DNA of 7,223 bases from Phycisphaerales bacterium (GTDB lineage: Bacteria; Planctomycetota; Phycisphaerae; Phycisphaerales; UBA1924): positions 1-7,223 of the forward strand of contig JAIEQQ010000338.1 of the NCBI GenBank assembly GCA_019747615.1, written 5' to 3'. Below the pieces are notes generated by a model that had not been told where the DNA came from, ran no database searches, and saw only the letters and a program-made list of their open reading frames with translations. A program made the translations under genes and the position numbers. Below, piece after piece: positions 1 through 6,581 of this stretch. Position 1 is the first letter of the stretch. Every line of letters starts with the position of its first letter.

Positions 1-1281
1 ATCCAGGAGCAGCAGACGCTGCTCACCGGGAAGCCAGGCGTAGTCCATGAGCTGGATGTTGTCCGTGAGCGACGCGACCGCCGTTCCGTCAGCGTTCTTC
101 CAAGCAGTGGTCACCAGCGGGAAGGGATTCGCAGCGCCCGGCGCCGTGATCTGGCGGATCTGCGTGTTGTTGAACGTGTTCGGACCGGCGACAGCGCCCG
201 GCGGGCGGCTGTTCAAAACCACCAGGTCGCCGAGCGGCGTGCCTTTCATGATCTTGATGTTCTGGCACACCGCGCTGCCGAACTGGCCATTGGGGATCGA
301 GATTCGCGTGATGTTGGCGGTGGGAACCTGGTTGTTCGCCTGGCGAACCGCGGCGATGACCGAGTTGTTCGAGCGGCTGACGATCAGGCCGTTGTCCGAA
401 TCGATGTCGATGTCGCGATGCAGCGAGTTGGTCGTGGTGATGGGCAGGCCCTCGCCGTTGGTGCCGTAATCAGGCGAGTTGCTGAAGAGCTTCGGGGCGT
501 TGAGCGTCAACGAGTTGGGCGAGTACAGATAGACGAAGCCGCCGGGGTTGTTCGCCGCGTCGTACTCGCCGGCGTTGTCCAGCGTCGAGCGCTGCACGCC
601 GCGGGGGCCGGCCTCGCCGTTGTCCAGCAGGGCCACGAGCGGGAGGGCGTTGCGAACAAGCGTCGAGAGGCCGGGGTTGTTGTTGGCGCGATCCGGGCCG
701 TGATCCCACGCGCCACCACCGAGGATGCGACGACCGGTCTCGGCGCTGGCCAGCGAGGGCAGCGCACCGTTGACCGCCGGGGCGGTGCCGTCGTGCGTCG
801 AGAGCTTGCCGAAGCCACCGCCCAGGTCCGCTGTCACCAGGACGCGGTTGGCGACCAGGTCGTACGCGACGTTGTTCGTGCCACGCCCGGAGCCCGTCGG
901 CGTGATGCCAGCGGGCACGCGCGTGTCAGGCATCGTTGTGAACGCGCGACGCGCACCGACGGTCGGCGTCGTGCCCTGAGCGTTGGCAAACGACACGCGA
1001 ACCGCCGCGGTGTCCCACGGCTGGTTCAGGTTCCCGCCACCGAGATTGATGCCGCCGACGTACCACGTCGCGCTGGTCGGGCCAGCCGCGATCGAGGCGG
1101 GGCTGTTCACGAAGAACGGGTTGGGATCGGTGCCGGTCAGCGGCGGCGTCTGCGCGATGCCGTCCACACGCAGAGCGAAGAACTCTTCCGTGCGTTGAAG
1201 CTGAAACGTCAACTGCGCCGAAGCGCACTGAGCAAGGCCCGCGACCGCCAGCAAACACGTGACTGCAATCGTGCGATTCAT
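1..1281 (-). CDS. Exported protein of unknown function, N-terminal 427 residues (runs off the left edge)
   Basis: Seen: an open frame runs from ATG at 1281 to base 1 without a stop, so the C-terminus is missing. A Shine-Dalgarno sequence AGGAGA (1292-1287) sits five bases before the ATG and fixes the start. Residues 1-22 are a signal peptide (MNRT, a hydrophobic stretch, then ASA before QLTF), so the product is exported. The rest is rich in Asn, Gly, Asp and Thr, with beta-strand-like segments such as NNVAYDLVANRVLVTADLGG (about 135-154), GGFVYLYS (247-254) and HRDIDIDSDNGLIVSRSNNS (288-307). Spaced segments of this kind would suit a beta-propeller or other all-beta extracellular fold, but I recognise no family and see no catalytic motif. 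Planctomycete proteins of this style often end in a PEP-CTERM or dockerin-like anchor; that part lies outside the window. It is on the same strand as the ROK gene but 229 bases away with its own promoter candidate, so it is probably a separate transcript. The coding call is secure, the function unknown. Confidence 0.88.
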   Translation of the reverse strand, partial: MNRTIAVTCLLAVAGLAQCASAQLTFQLQRTEEFFALRVDGIAQTPPLTGTDPNPFFVNSPASIAAGPTSATWYVGGINLGGGNLNQPWDTAAVRVSFANAQGTTPTVGARRAFTTMPDTRVPAGITPTGSGRGTNNVAYDLVANRVLVTADLGGGFGKLSTHDGTAPAVNGALPSLASAETGRRILGGGAWDHGPDRANNNPGLSTLVRNALPLVALLDNGEAGPRGVQRSTLDNAGEYDAANNPGGFVYLYSPNSLTLNAPKLFSNSPDYGTNGEGLPITTTNSLHRDIDIDSDNGLIVSRSNNSVIAAVRQANNQVPTANITRISIPNGQFGSAVCQNIKIMKGTPLGDLVVLNSRPPGAVAGPNTFNNTQIRQITAPGAANPFPLVTTAWKNADGTAVASLTDNIQLMDYAWLPGEQRLLLLD

Positions 1282-1286
1282 CCGTT

Positions 1287-1292
1287 TCTCCT
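1287..1292 (-). promoter_or_regulatory. Ribosome binding site AGGAGA fixing the start at 1281
   Basis: AGGAGA on the minus strand lies five bases upstream of ATG 1281. This supports that start over in-frame alternatives and over the longer overlapping frame on the same strand. Confidence 0.75.
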
Positions 1293-1377
1293 ATTGACCG
1301 TGGCGCCCGCAAGACTGCGCAGGCAACTGTTTCACACTCCAGCCGACAAGACATATGCCGACTGCCGAGAACGTAAT

Positions 1378-1408
1378 TCTATAACATACTCCGGTTTGTG
1401 CCGGTGAA
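1378..1408 (-). promoter_or_regulatory. Candidate extended -10 promoter for the exported protein gene
   Basis: On the minus strand TATAGA (1383-1378) is preceded by TGT, giving an extended -10 element (TGnTATAGA). A weak -35-like TTCACC (1408-1403) lies 19 bases upstream. The area is markedly more AT-rich than its surroundings. A transcript would start near 1371 and give a leader of about 90 bases to ATG 1281. This is a motif match only. Confidence 0.4.
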
Positions 1409-1510
1409 AAATAAATCGATCTTTCACGCCCAAAAGGGCATAAAACCCTTCCAGACACCTTATGGAAACCCCTCGGTGATCACCGGAAGAATCGCCTGAA
1501 CAGGGTGCGT

Positions 1511-2476
1511 CTATTGCTGGGCGTCGGCCAGCCGGCCCGCCCCCGCCGCGGCGTGGTGCCCGTCTCGGGCGAACCCCAGCCGCCAGCCCGGCCGGGCCAG
1601 GGAGGTCAGGCCGTCGCAGATCGCCCCGTGCAGTTCCGCCGCGGCCGGCGAGTCGCCGATGGCCAGCCCCACGCCGCCCAGCAGCGCGACGCAGTGGGGC
1701 CGATACATCGCGTGCATGATGCGAATCGCCCGGACCAGCGCCTGCAATGGCGCGTCGGTAATCCGCGCCTTGGCCAGGACGAAGCCGAGCCGCTCGCCAT
1801 GACGGGCACGCAGGGCCGGCAGGCCGATGTAAGCCTCCAATGAGCCGCGGCCGCCGTCCGGGCCGATCGGCGCGTGATCGCTCAGCGAGACATCGATCTG
1901 GCCAATGTGGCCGGAGGTGCCGGGGTTGACGCAGAGTTGCGTGCCGTCGGGTTCGAGGACCGCCATGCCGACGCCCGTACCGAGCGAGATCGCCAGCAAC
2001 CGGCCCTCGACGATCGGCGAAGCGCCGGCGCGAAAGTCGGTCGCCGCGGCGAGGGCGTCGCTGACGATGCGGAGCGTACTGACGCGCCGCCCCAGCGCGC
2101 CGTGGACGAGGTCATCAAGCCGCGAGCCGACGAGTGATGGCAGGTTCATTGACGCCTGCACCTGCGTGGTGGCCGGGTCGATGAGGCCCGGCGCGCAGAG
2201 ACCGACGCGATCGATCGAGCCGCTGGAAGCTCCGGCGGATTCGCTCTCGCCCGAGACGCCGGCCATGAGCGGAACAATCGCCTCACGGAGGGCGTGCTGG
2301 AGCTGCGCCGGGTCCGGGCGCTGGTATCGCGTGGATTGCGAGCGGCGCACGACTTCGCCGCCCCGCATGAGCACGCCCTTGACCGACGTGCCGCCGATAT
2401 CCAGACCGAGTGTGCCGCCATGGCTCGGCATCGGCGAGCCGGACTCAGCGGCGGCTGGTGGTTGGACAGGATTCAT
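1511..2476 (-). CDS. ROK-family sugar kinase homologue with degenerate sugar and zinc sites
   Basis: ROK proteins are cytoplasmic ATP-dependent hexose kinases (glucose, GlcNAc, ManNAc, fructose) or sugar-responsive repressors. At 321 residues with no DNA-binding domain, this one has kinase size. Visible motifs: LGLDIGGTSVKG, the phosphate-1 loop (23-34); APGLID (95-100) and NLPSL (111-115), both ROK-like; SDALAAATDF (139-148), matching the NDANAAA motif and keeping the putative catalytic Asp (D140); SLGTGVG (164-170), phosphate-2; LLGGVG (265-270). Odd: the usual E-x-GH of the sugar site reads Q-I-D-V (193-196), and the CxCGxxGC zinc motif reads GPDGGRGS (205-212), with all three cysteines gone although LEAY follows as expected. 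The start at 2476 avoids the overlap a longer frame would have with the upstream gene; ATG 2431 is an alternative. There is no clear Shine-Dalgarno. It lies 49 bases downstream of the glycoside hydrolase gene on the same strand, so a shared transcript is plausible. The family call is firm; substrate and activity are uncertain. Confidence 0.85.
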   Translation of the reverse strand: MNPVQPPAAAESGSPMPSHGGTLGLDIGGTSVKGVLMRGGEVVRRSQSTRYQRPDPAQLQHALREAIVPLMAGVSGESESAGASSGSIDRVGLCAPGLIDPATTQVQASMNLPSLVGSRLDDLVHGALGRRVSTLRIVSDALAAATDFRAGASPIVEGRLLAISLGTGVGMAVLEPDGTQLCVNPGTSGHIGQIDVSLSDHAPIGPDGGRGSLEAYIGLPALRARHGERLGFVLAKARITDAPLQALVRAIRIMHAMYRPHCVALLGGVGLAIGDSPAAAELHGAICDGLTSLARPGWRLGFARDGHHAAAGAGRLADAQQ

Positions 2477-2525
2477 CGCAAGAGCGTATCGCAACGCGGC
2501 GAAGCCATCGGACGCCGACGCCGCA

Positions 2526-5150
2526 TCACCGCTGCGGCGAGGCGCTCTGGTCGGCCTCGAGCACGCGGAACTGCGCCACCAGCTCATTGGCGTCGAGGGC
2601 ATCGATCGCGCCGTCACGATTGACATCCGCCGGGCTCAACACCTGTGCGTAGATGTCTTCGATATCAAACGTGCCGTCGCTGTTCACGTCGGTCAGCAGT
2701 GACAGGTCCACCGTCGAAGCGTCGCGAAGGATCTGCGCATCGGCGTCGTCAACCTTGCCGTCGGCGTTCAGATCCCAGCGGTTCAGGATCGTCGGCACGC
2801 TACCAGTGCCCTGCGTGCGGGCAAGGTTCAGTGCTCGCAGGTCTCGAGCGTCAACGACGCCATCTTCGCCGAACGCGGCTCGGTTGAACAGACGCACGAG
2901 CTCGACGCGATCCGTCGCGTCGATGATGTTGTCGGCGTTGAGGTCGTAGCGGACGTTTGCGCCGGGCGGCGTGATCGGCGTGCCGGTGAAGACGGTGTCA
3001 AACAGGTTGATGTCACGCCGGTCGAGGTACCCGCCGTTGTTCAGGTCGCCGAGCTGCTTGGTGGCGGTGGTCGTTACCCAGGTGTTGAGCATGGTGAGCA
3101 TGCTCGGGCTGGCGAGCATGGTGTTGGCCTCGAACCACGCGAAGTCTTCAACGCCGCGGCCTCGTACTGCGTCAAGCTGCTGCGTCACGTTCAGGCGGAG
3201 CTGGGTGGTGAGGTTTGCCAGGCCGGCGATGACGCGCTTTCCGGGCAGCGCTGTCTTGGCGCGATCGACATCGTTCTGAATCGCGGTGACGCCCGCCGCG
3301 ATTTGCGACGGCGACGTGCCGGAGATTGTGAAATACGCCATGAAGAAGTACATGTCGCTGGCGTTGGTCGTGCCCCAGCTTGGCAGGTCGATCATTTTGC
3401 TGCGATGGAACGCGCTGTTCCAATCGGCGAAGGCGACGCTGGAGAAGCGGATGCCCGGCGAGACGGCGCGCGTCGCATCGGCGATCTGCACGAGTGCCTG
3501 GGTGACGTTGTTGCGGTTCCAGGAGAGCCAGTTTGCGTGGTACGTCGTGCCCGCAGTGTTGGCCGAGGCCTGCGGGTCTACACCGAACTGGGTTTGGTAC
3601 GCGCCGCGGGCCCAATCGTCGTAGCTCCAGGGCGCTGCGCCGCTGGGCGCCAGCGGAAAGAAGTGATAGTCGGCCTGCATGCCCTCAAGGCCGACGTACT
3701 TCGTGGCCATGGCGGTGAAGTACGAGTTGAGCAGCGTGCGAACGCCCGGGTTGCCGAGGTTCACGAAGCGCTGGTTGTCCAGGTCGCCGGTGACGGGCTG
3801 ACCGGTCTGCGGGTCCGGCGTCTGGTCGATGTTCTTGACAACCCAGCCCGGATTCGCGGCCAGCAGCGTTGAGGGATTCGTGCCGAAATCGAGATAGCCG
3901 GTTTCACACCACGCGTGCAGGCGGATGCCATTCTTGTTCGCGAGCTGGATCGCCTGCGCGAGGTAGTCGCCGGTGTTGTTGGTGATCGTGTGCTGCGGGA
4001 ACAGGCCGGTCTGGCCGACCTCTTTGCCCCAGAAGAGTGATTCGAGGAACAGATCGCGGATGCCGCTCGCCGCCAGCGTGGCCATCTTGCTGTCCAGCAG
4101 CGCGATGTCGCCGGTCTGGCCCGGCGTGCCGGGCGGGCGGAGCCACGCGCCGCGGATCGGGCGGCGGACGCGCTCGGTGCCGCCGGCGAGTGTGCCGTTG
4201 ACCATGATGCCGATGTGGTTGGCGACTGGGCGGAAGACGTTGCCGGTATCGCTCGGGGTGTTCTGCAGCGTGGTGTTGTTGTCGAGGCGCGCGACGAAGG
4301 AGGACGATCCGCCGCCGTCGAGGTTGATGGCCCGCCATACGCCGCGCTTGATGAGGAAGTCGGCGACTTCCGGGAGCGTCATGCCGACGCTGGAGGCCTG
4401 GCGACCATCAACAACGAAGAGAAACAACCGCGTGCCATCGCGGCTGACGCCGATGGCCGTGCGCGGGTTGCGGTTGAGCGGATCAACGCGCGCGGTGGCG
4501 CCGGTGTTCTGGCCATCGGTGACCAGGAACGTGCCGGGGACCGAGTCGGTGTTGCTGGGGCCGATGCCGGCGACGGCGTTGTGGACGCCGGTGGTGAATC
4601 CGGGGGCGATGTAATCGACCTTCGCGATGCGATCAGAGCCGAAGACGATGGCCGGGTCGGGGTTGCCGGTGCCGAAGAGGCGAGCGGGGGAGACGACGAC
4701 GCCGTTGCTGACGCTGAGACCGAGAATGTCGGAGTTGCCGCCGCTGAGGGTGCTGAAGAAGTTGGCGTTGATGGCGACGCGAGCCGCGGTGCTGGTCCGC
4801 CAAGCGGGGACGGTGGTCAGCGTGCTATCGGCGCCGACGGGCGGATTCGCCAGCGCGCTGGTGGTCCGAATGCTCACGCGCGGGTCCAGCAGATCCACCG
4901 TCGCCAAAAACACGCGGCAGTTGCCCCCGGTCGTCGAGACCGTGAGCTGCTCAACCACGACTGGCTGGGCAAAGCCGTTGACCTGGGCGGTGGCGGTTGG
5001 CAGGGGGGCCAGGAGGAACGTCAGGATCGCGAGCGCGAGGATGACGTGCGGCGCGAATGCGCGCGCGGATTGGGCGAGATTTGTGCCGCGCGAGACAATT
5101 TCGCGGCAGGGGAGCGCGAAGGAAAAACGCGGGCTCGGGCAAAGCGGCAT
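2526..5150 (-). CDS. Exported phosphodiester glycosidase (NAGPA) / GHL10-like glycosyl hydrolase fusion with dockerin-like repeats
   Basis: 874 residues from ATG 5150. GGGAG lies eight bases upstream; a longer in-frame extension toward 6422 runs antisense through another gene and is rejected. Residues 1-55 form a long signal peptide: a basic region, a hydrophobic core from about 35 to 50, and cleavage after PTATA. Residues about 70-317 are a NAGPA/DUF2233 phosphodiester glycosidase domain, shown by NANFF (128-132), NPRTAIG (228-234), VVDGR (246-250) and NLDGGGSSSF (276-285). This family removes sugars linked through phosphodiesters; the animal member uncovers mannose 6-phosphate. Residues about 328-690 resemble GHL10 (DUF187) TIM-barrel hydrolases: RGAWLRP (333-339), GIRLHAWCE (408-416), GMQADYHFFP (490-499) in place of the usual G-x-HFDDYRYP, and MAYF (604-607). 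Residues 701-853 carry six dockerin-like Asp loops. The protein is exported and probably attacks an extracellular or cell-wall glycan. The tail may bind calcium and mediate attachment. Domain calls are strong by motif; the true substrate is unknown. Confidence 0.88.
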   Translation of the reverse strand: MPLCPSPRFSFALPCREIVSRGTNLAQSARAFAPHVILALAILTFLLAPLPTATAQVNGFAQPVVVEQLTVSTTGGNCRVFLATVDLLDPRVSIRTTSALANPPVGADSTLTTVPAWRTSTAARVAINANFFSTLSGGNSDILGLSVSNGVVVSPARLFGTGNPDPAIVFGSDRIAKVDYIAPGFTTGVHNAVAGIGPSNTDSVPGTFLVTDGQNTGATARVDPLNRNPRTAIGVSRDGTRLFLFVVDGRQASSVGMTLPEVADFLIKRGVWRAINLDGGGSSSFVARLDNNTTLQNTPSDTGNVFRPVANHIGIMVNGTLAGGTERVRRPIRGAWLRPPGTPGQTGDIALLDSKMATLAASGIRDLFLESLFWGKEVGQTGLFPQHTITNNTGDYLAQAIQLANKNGIRLHAWCETGYLDFGTNPSTLLAANPGWVVKNIDQTPDPQTGQPVTGDLDNQRFVNLGNPGVRTLLNSYFTAMATKYVGLEGMQADYHFFPLAPSGAAPWSYDDWARGAYQTQFGVDPQASANTAGTTYHANWLSWNRNNVTQALVQIADATRAVSPGIRFSSVAFADWNSAFHRSKMIDLPSWGTTNASDMYFFMAYFTISGTSPSQIAAGVTAIQNDVDRAKTALPGKRVIAGLANLTTQLRLNVTQQLDAVRGRGVEDFAWFEANTMLASPSMLTMLNTWVTTTATKQLGDLNNGGYLDRRDINLFDTVFTGTPITPPGANVRYDLNADNIIDATDRVELVRLFNRAAFGEDGVVDARDLRALNLARTQGTGSVPTILNRWDLNADGKVDDADAQILRDASTVDLSLLTDVNSDGTFDIEDIYAQVLSPADVNRDGAIDALDANELVAQFRVLEADQSASPQR
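2592..3050 (-). repeat. Six dockerin-like / EF-hand calcium-loop repeats at the C-terminus of the glycosidase
   Basis: Protein residues 701-853 hold six related loops: DLNNGGYLDRRD (702-713), DLNADNIIDATD (736-747), a shortened GEDGVVDARD (761-770), DLNADGKVDDAD (793-804), DVNSDGTFDIED (821-832) and DVNRDGAIDALD (842-853). They follow the dockerin type I pattern D-x-N-x-D-G-x-x-D-x-x-D, with the first four less regular. They fall into three pairs, whereas a classical dockerin has one pair. The loops are expected to bind calcium. Planctomycetes often carry such domains without any cellulosome, so an attachment or stabilising role is inferred, not shown. Confidence 0.8.
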
Positions 5151-5158
5151 GCGGAAGG

Positions 5159-5163
5159 CTCCC
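5159..5163 (-). promoter_or_regulatory. Ribosome binding site GGGAG for the start at 5150
   Basis: GGGAG on the minus strand lies eight bases upstream of ATG 5150. It supports this start, which is also the last ATG before the signal-peptide hydrophobic core. Confidence 0.45.
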
Positions 5164-5197
5164 GGGGAAGTCTTATGAAAGACCTGAGACAGTGTGA

Positions 5198-5203
5198 ATG
5201 ATA
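5198..5203 (-). promoter_or_regulatory. Candidate -10 element for the glycosidase gene
   Basis: TATCAT on the minus strand matches five of six positions of the bacterial -10 consensus. It would start a transcript near 5190, about 40 bases before ATG 5150. No convincing -35 is visible at the right spacing, so confidence is low. Confidence 0.3.
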
Positions 5204-5444
5204 ACCCGGGCGGAGGCAAGGAACGCGGGGGGTCAGGGTGATGGAGATGCGATGGGGGTGGGAGCGGCGGTGGAGGTGGGACGGTGCGCGAGCGCGGAAG
5301 GCGGTCAGTGGCCGCTGTGTCGCGGGCGTCGTGTGTGAAGATTCCGCGTGTTCCAACCATTCGATCGACTTCGCTCATCCGCCGCGGCGGGCTTGCGGTA
5401 CATTCGTTCAGAGTTGCGAGGCGAGAGAGACCGGAGCTTTCGCC

Positions 5445-6578
5445 ATGTTCTGTGCGTCTCCCATCTTCCGCAATCTCGCGTGCATTGCCCTCTTCGCTGC
5501 CTTCACTTGTGGTGCCAACGGCCAAGGTGGGGGTGCGATCACCCCCAGCACGCCGTCGATCCCGCTGACCGCCGCGGCGCTGGCCAACGGGGTGCAGAAC
5601 CGGATCACCACGTCGTATGGGATCGAGTTTGTGACGGTGGGCGCGGCGGGGAATGCCGGTTGGTCGGGGACAGGGCGGGCCAACGGGCGTGGCGGCGTTG
5701 ACTACGACTACCGCATCGGTCGGTTTGAGGTGACGACGGCGCAGTGGGTCCAGTTTTTCAACGCGGCGTACTCGCGCCCGCAAAGCGAGGGCCTGCCGCA
5801 CATGCTGCCGCCGGATGGTGGGTTCTGGGGCGCCCAGTCGGACCCGAACTACCAAGGTCCCGGTCAACGGTGGGTCGTCGCGCCGGGGCAGGAGAATCGG
5901 CCGGTGGGGAACATCAGTTGGCGCATGGCGGCGATGTACTGCAACTGGCTGCACAATGACCAACGCTCCGATCGCGCCGCGTTCCTCAATGGCGCTTATG
6001 ACGTGAGTACGTTTGGGTACTTCGGCAACATTTTTACCGATCAGTTCACGCACGACGCTGGCGCAAGATACTGGATTCCGACGTGGAACGAGTGGCTCAA
6101 GGCCGCGCACTTTGACCCGAATCGTCACGGTACTGGACAGGGTGGCTACTGGAACATCAGCAACGCGAGTGACACGCCGCTGCTTTACGGCCCGCCAACG
6201 AATCCGTTCGCGCAGGCGAACGCGGAGTTTGACGAGGACAGCCGGCCTTTGAATCCACTCGGGATCGACCCGTTTTCGATCTCGCTCGGCGCGTACCCGC
6301 AGACGCAATCTCCATGGGGCCTTTTGGACGTGGCCGGTGGGACCTGGGAGTGGACGGAAGAAGTTCGAACGACCTTTGGAAACCCGACGCAGCGGATCTT
6401 CGACGGCAGCGCATGGACGCAAACGCAGTTTCTTGACGAGATCCAGTACGGAGGAAGCGATTTTCCGAGCTATTCGGGGATATTCTCTGGTTTGAGAATC
6501 GCGTCCGCGATTCCAAGTCCCTCGGCCAGTATGGCCCTGGTGGGTTTACTTGTTGTAACAATGAGGCGAAGGAGGTAG
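5445..6578 (+). CDS. Exported FGE/SUMF1-fold protein lacking catalytic cysteines, with PEP-CTERM-like tail
   Basis: 377 residues from ATG 5445, with GGAG eight bases upstream (5433-5436). Residues 1-26 are a signal peptide ending near GANG before QGGG. Residues about 60-354 have the formylglycine-generating-enzyme (SUMF1/EgtB/PvdO) fold: RIGRFEVTTAQWVQFFNA (90-107), RPVGNISWRMAAMYCNWL (152-169), YWIPTWNEWLKAAHF (209-223), WGLLDVAGGTWEWTEE (291-306) and YGGSDF...GLRIAS (335-354). In active enzymes the last block carries the two copper-binding catalytic cysteines; none occurs here, so formylglycine formation is unlikely. The PvdO and EgtB branches use other residues, so a different activity cannot be excluded, but a binding or structural role is likeliest. 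The C-terminus, IPSPS (356-360), then a short hydrophobic segment, then RRRR (374-377), is a PEP-CTERM-like sorting signal with Ser in place of Glu, suggesting processing and envelope or matrix placement. The next gene starts three bases after the stop, so they form an operon. Confidence 0.87.
   Translation: MFCASPIFRNLACIALFAAFTCGANGQGGGAITPSTPSIPLTAAALANGVQNRITTSYGIEFVTVGAAGNAGWSGTGRANGRGGVDYDYRIGRFEVTTAQWVQFFNAAYSRPQSEGLPHMLPPDGGFWGAQSDPNYQGPGQRWVVAPGQENRPVGNISWRMAAMYCNWLHNDQRSDRAAFLNGAYDVSTFGYFGNIFTDQFTHDAGARYWIPTWNEWLKAAHFDPNRHGTGQGGYWNISNASDTPLLYGPPTNPFAQANAEFDEDSRPLNPLGIDPFSISLGAYPQTQSPWGLLDVAGGTWEWTEEVRTTFGNPTQRIFDGSAWTQTQFLDEIQYGGSDFPSYSGIFSGLRIASAIPSPSASMALVGLLVVTMRRRR
6569..6576 (+). 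promoter_or_regulatory. Perfect Shine-Dalgarno AAGGAGGT for the gene at 6582
   Basis: AAGGAGGT overlaps the last codons and the stop of the preceding gene and sits five bases before ATG 6582. It is the best ribosome binding site in the window. It shows that the downstream gene is, or recently was, translated and coupled to the SUMF1-fold gene. Confidence 0.85.
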
Positions 6579-6581
6579 TCG

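Larger units (their letters stand above)
1282..1510. other. Intergenic region with small inverted repeats and possible weak terminator
   Basis: This 229-base gap separates two minus-strand genes and holds no convincing coding frame. It contains a perfect 12-base palindrome CGGTGATCACCG (1474-1485); a CCGG-N6-CCGG inverted repeat (1391-1404) just upstream of the promoter candidate; and two overlapping short hairpins at 1429-1450. On the minus strand one of these is AAGGG-TTTTATG-CCCTT followed by TT, the other is GCCC-TTTT-GGGC. The AAGGG/CCCTT hairpin lies about 60 bases beyond the kinase stop and could be a weak terminator, but its stem is only five pairs and its T tract is short. Confidence 0.4.
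5151..5444. other. Divergent intergenic region with G-rich tract
   Basis: These 294 bases separate the divergent starts at 5150 (minus) and 5445 (plus), so both promoters should lie here. The + strand from about 5213 to 5283 is very G-rich, with runs at 5227-5232, 5236-5238, 5254-5258, 5260-5262 and 5278-5280. On the right, TACATT (5399-5404) is a possible -10 for the plus-strand gene, without a good -35. An inverted repeat GTCTT-ATGA-AAGAC (5170-5183) lies in the leader of the minus-strand gene. Frames crossing the region are low-complexity Arg/Pro/Gly-rich and are not credible genes. Confidence 0.5.

Noticed and set aside
926..1354. Minus-strand frame of 142 codons overlapping the start of the exported protein gene
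   Set aside because: It is out of frame with the signal-peptide protein and has Arg/His-rich content and no ribosome binding site. It is a shadow.
418..1407. Long + strand frame of 329 codons opposite the exported protein gene
   Set aside because: Its Arg/Val/Ala-rich composition is typical of a shadow frame in high-GC DNA. The opposite strand has a signal peptide and a Shine-Dalgarno.
1429..1450. Rho-independent terminator after the ROK gene
   Set aside because: The stems are only four to five pairs with a weak T tract, so it is mentioned only as a possibility within the intergenic entry.
2477..2626. First 50 codons of the longer ROK frame starting at 2626
   Set aside because: They overlap the dockerin-like end of the upstream gene and lack any ROK similarity. 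The kinase core starts about 20 residues after ATG 2476.
4215..5201. Long + strand frame of 328 codons opposite the glycosidase
   Set aside because: It has Gly/Ala/Arg/Asp-rich shadow composition, and the opposite strand shows clear NAGPA motifs.
5151..6422. N-terminal extension of the glycosidase frame up to 6422, with Pro/Arg-rich sequence
   Set aside because: It is antisense to the SUMF1-fold gene and crosses the divergent promoter region. A signal peptide begins at 5150 and the extension is low-complexity Arg/Pro/Val.
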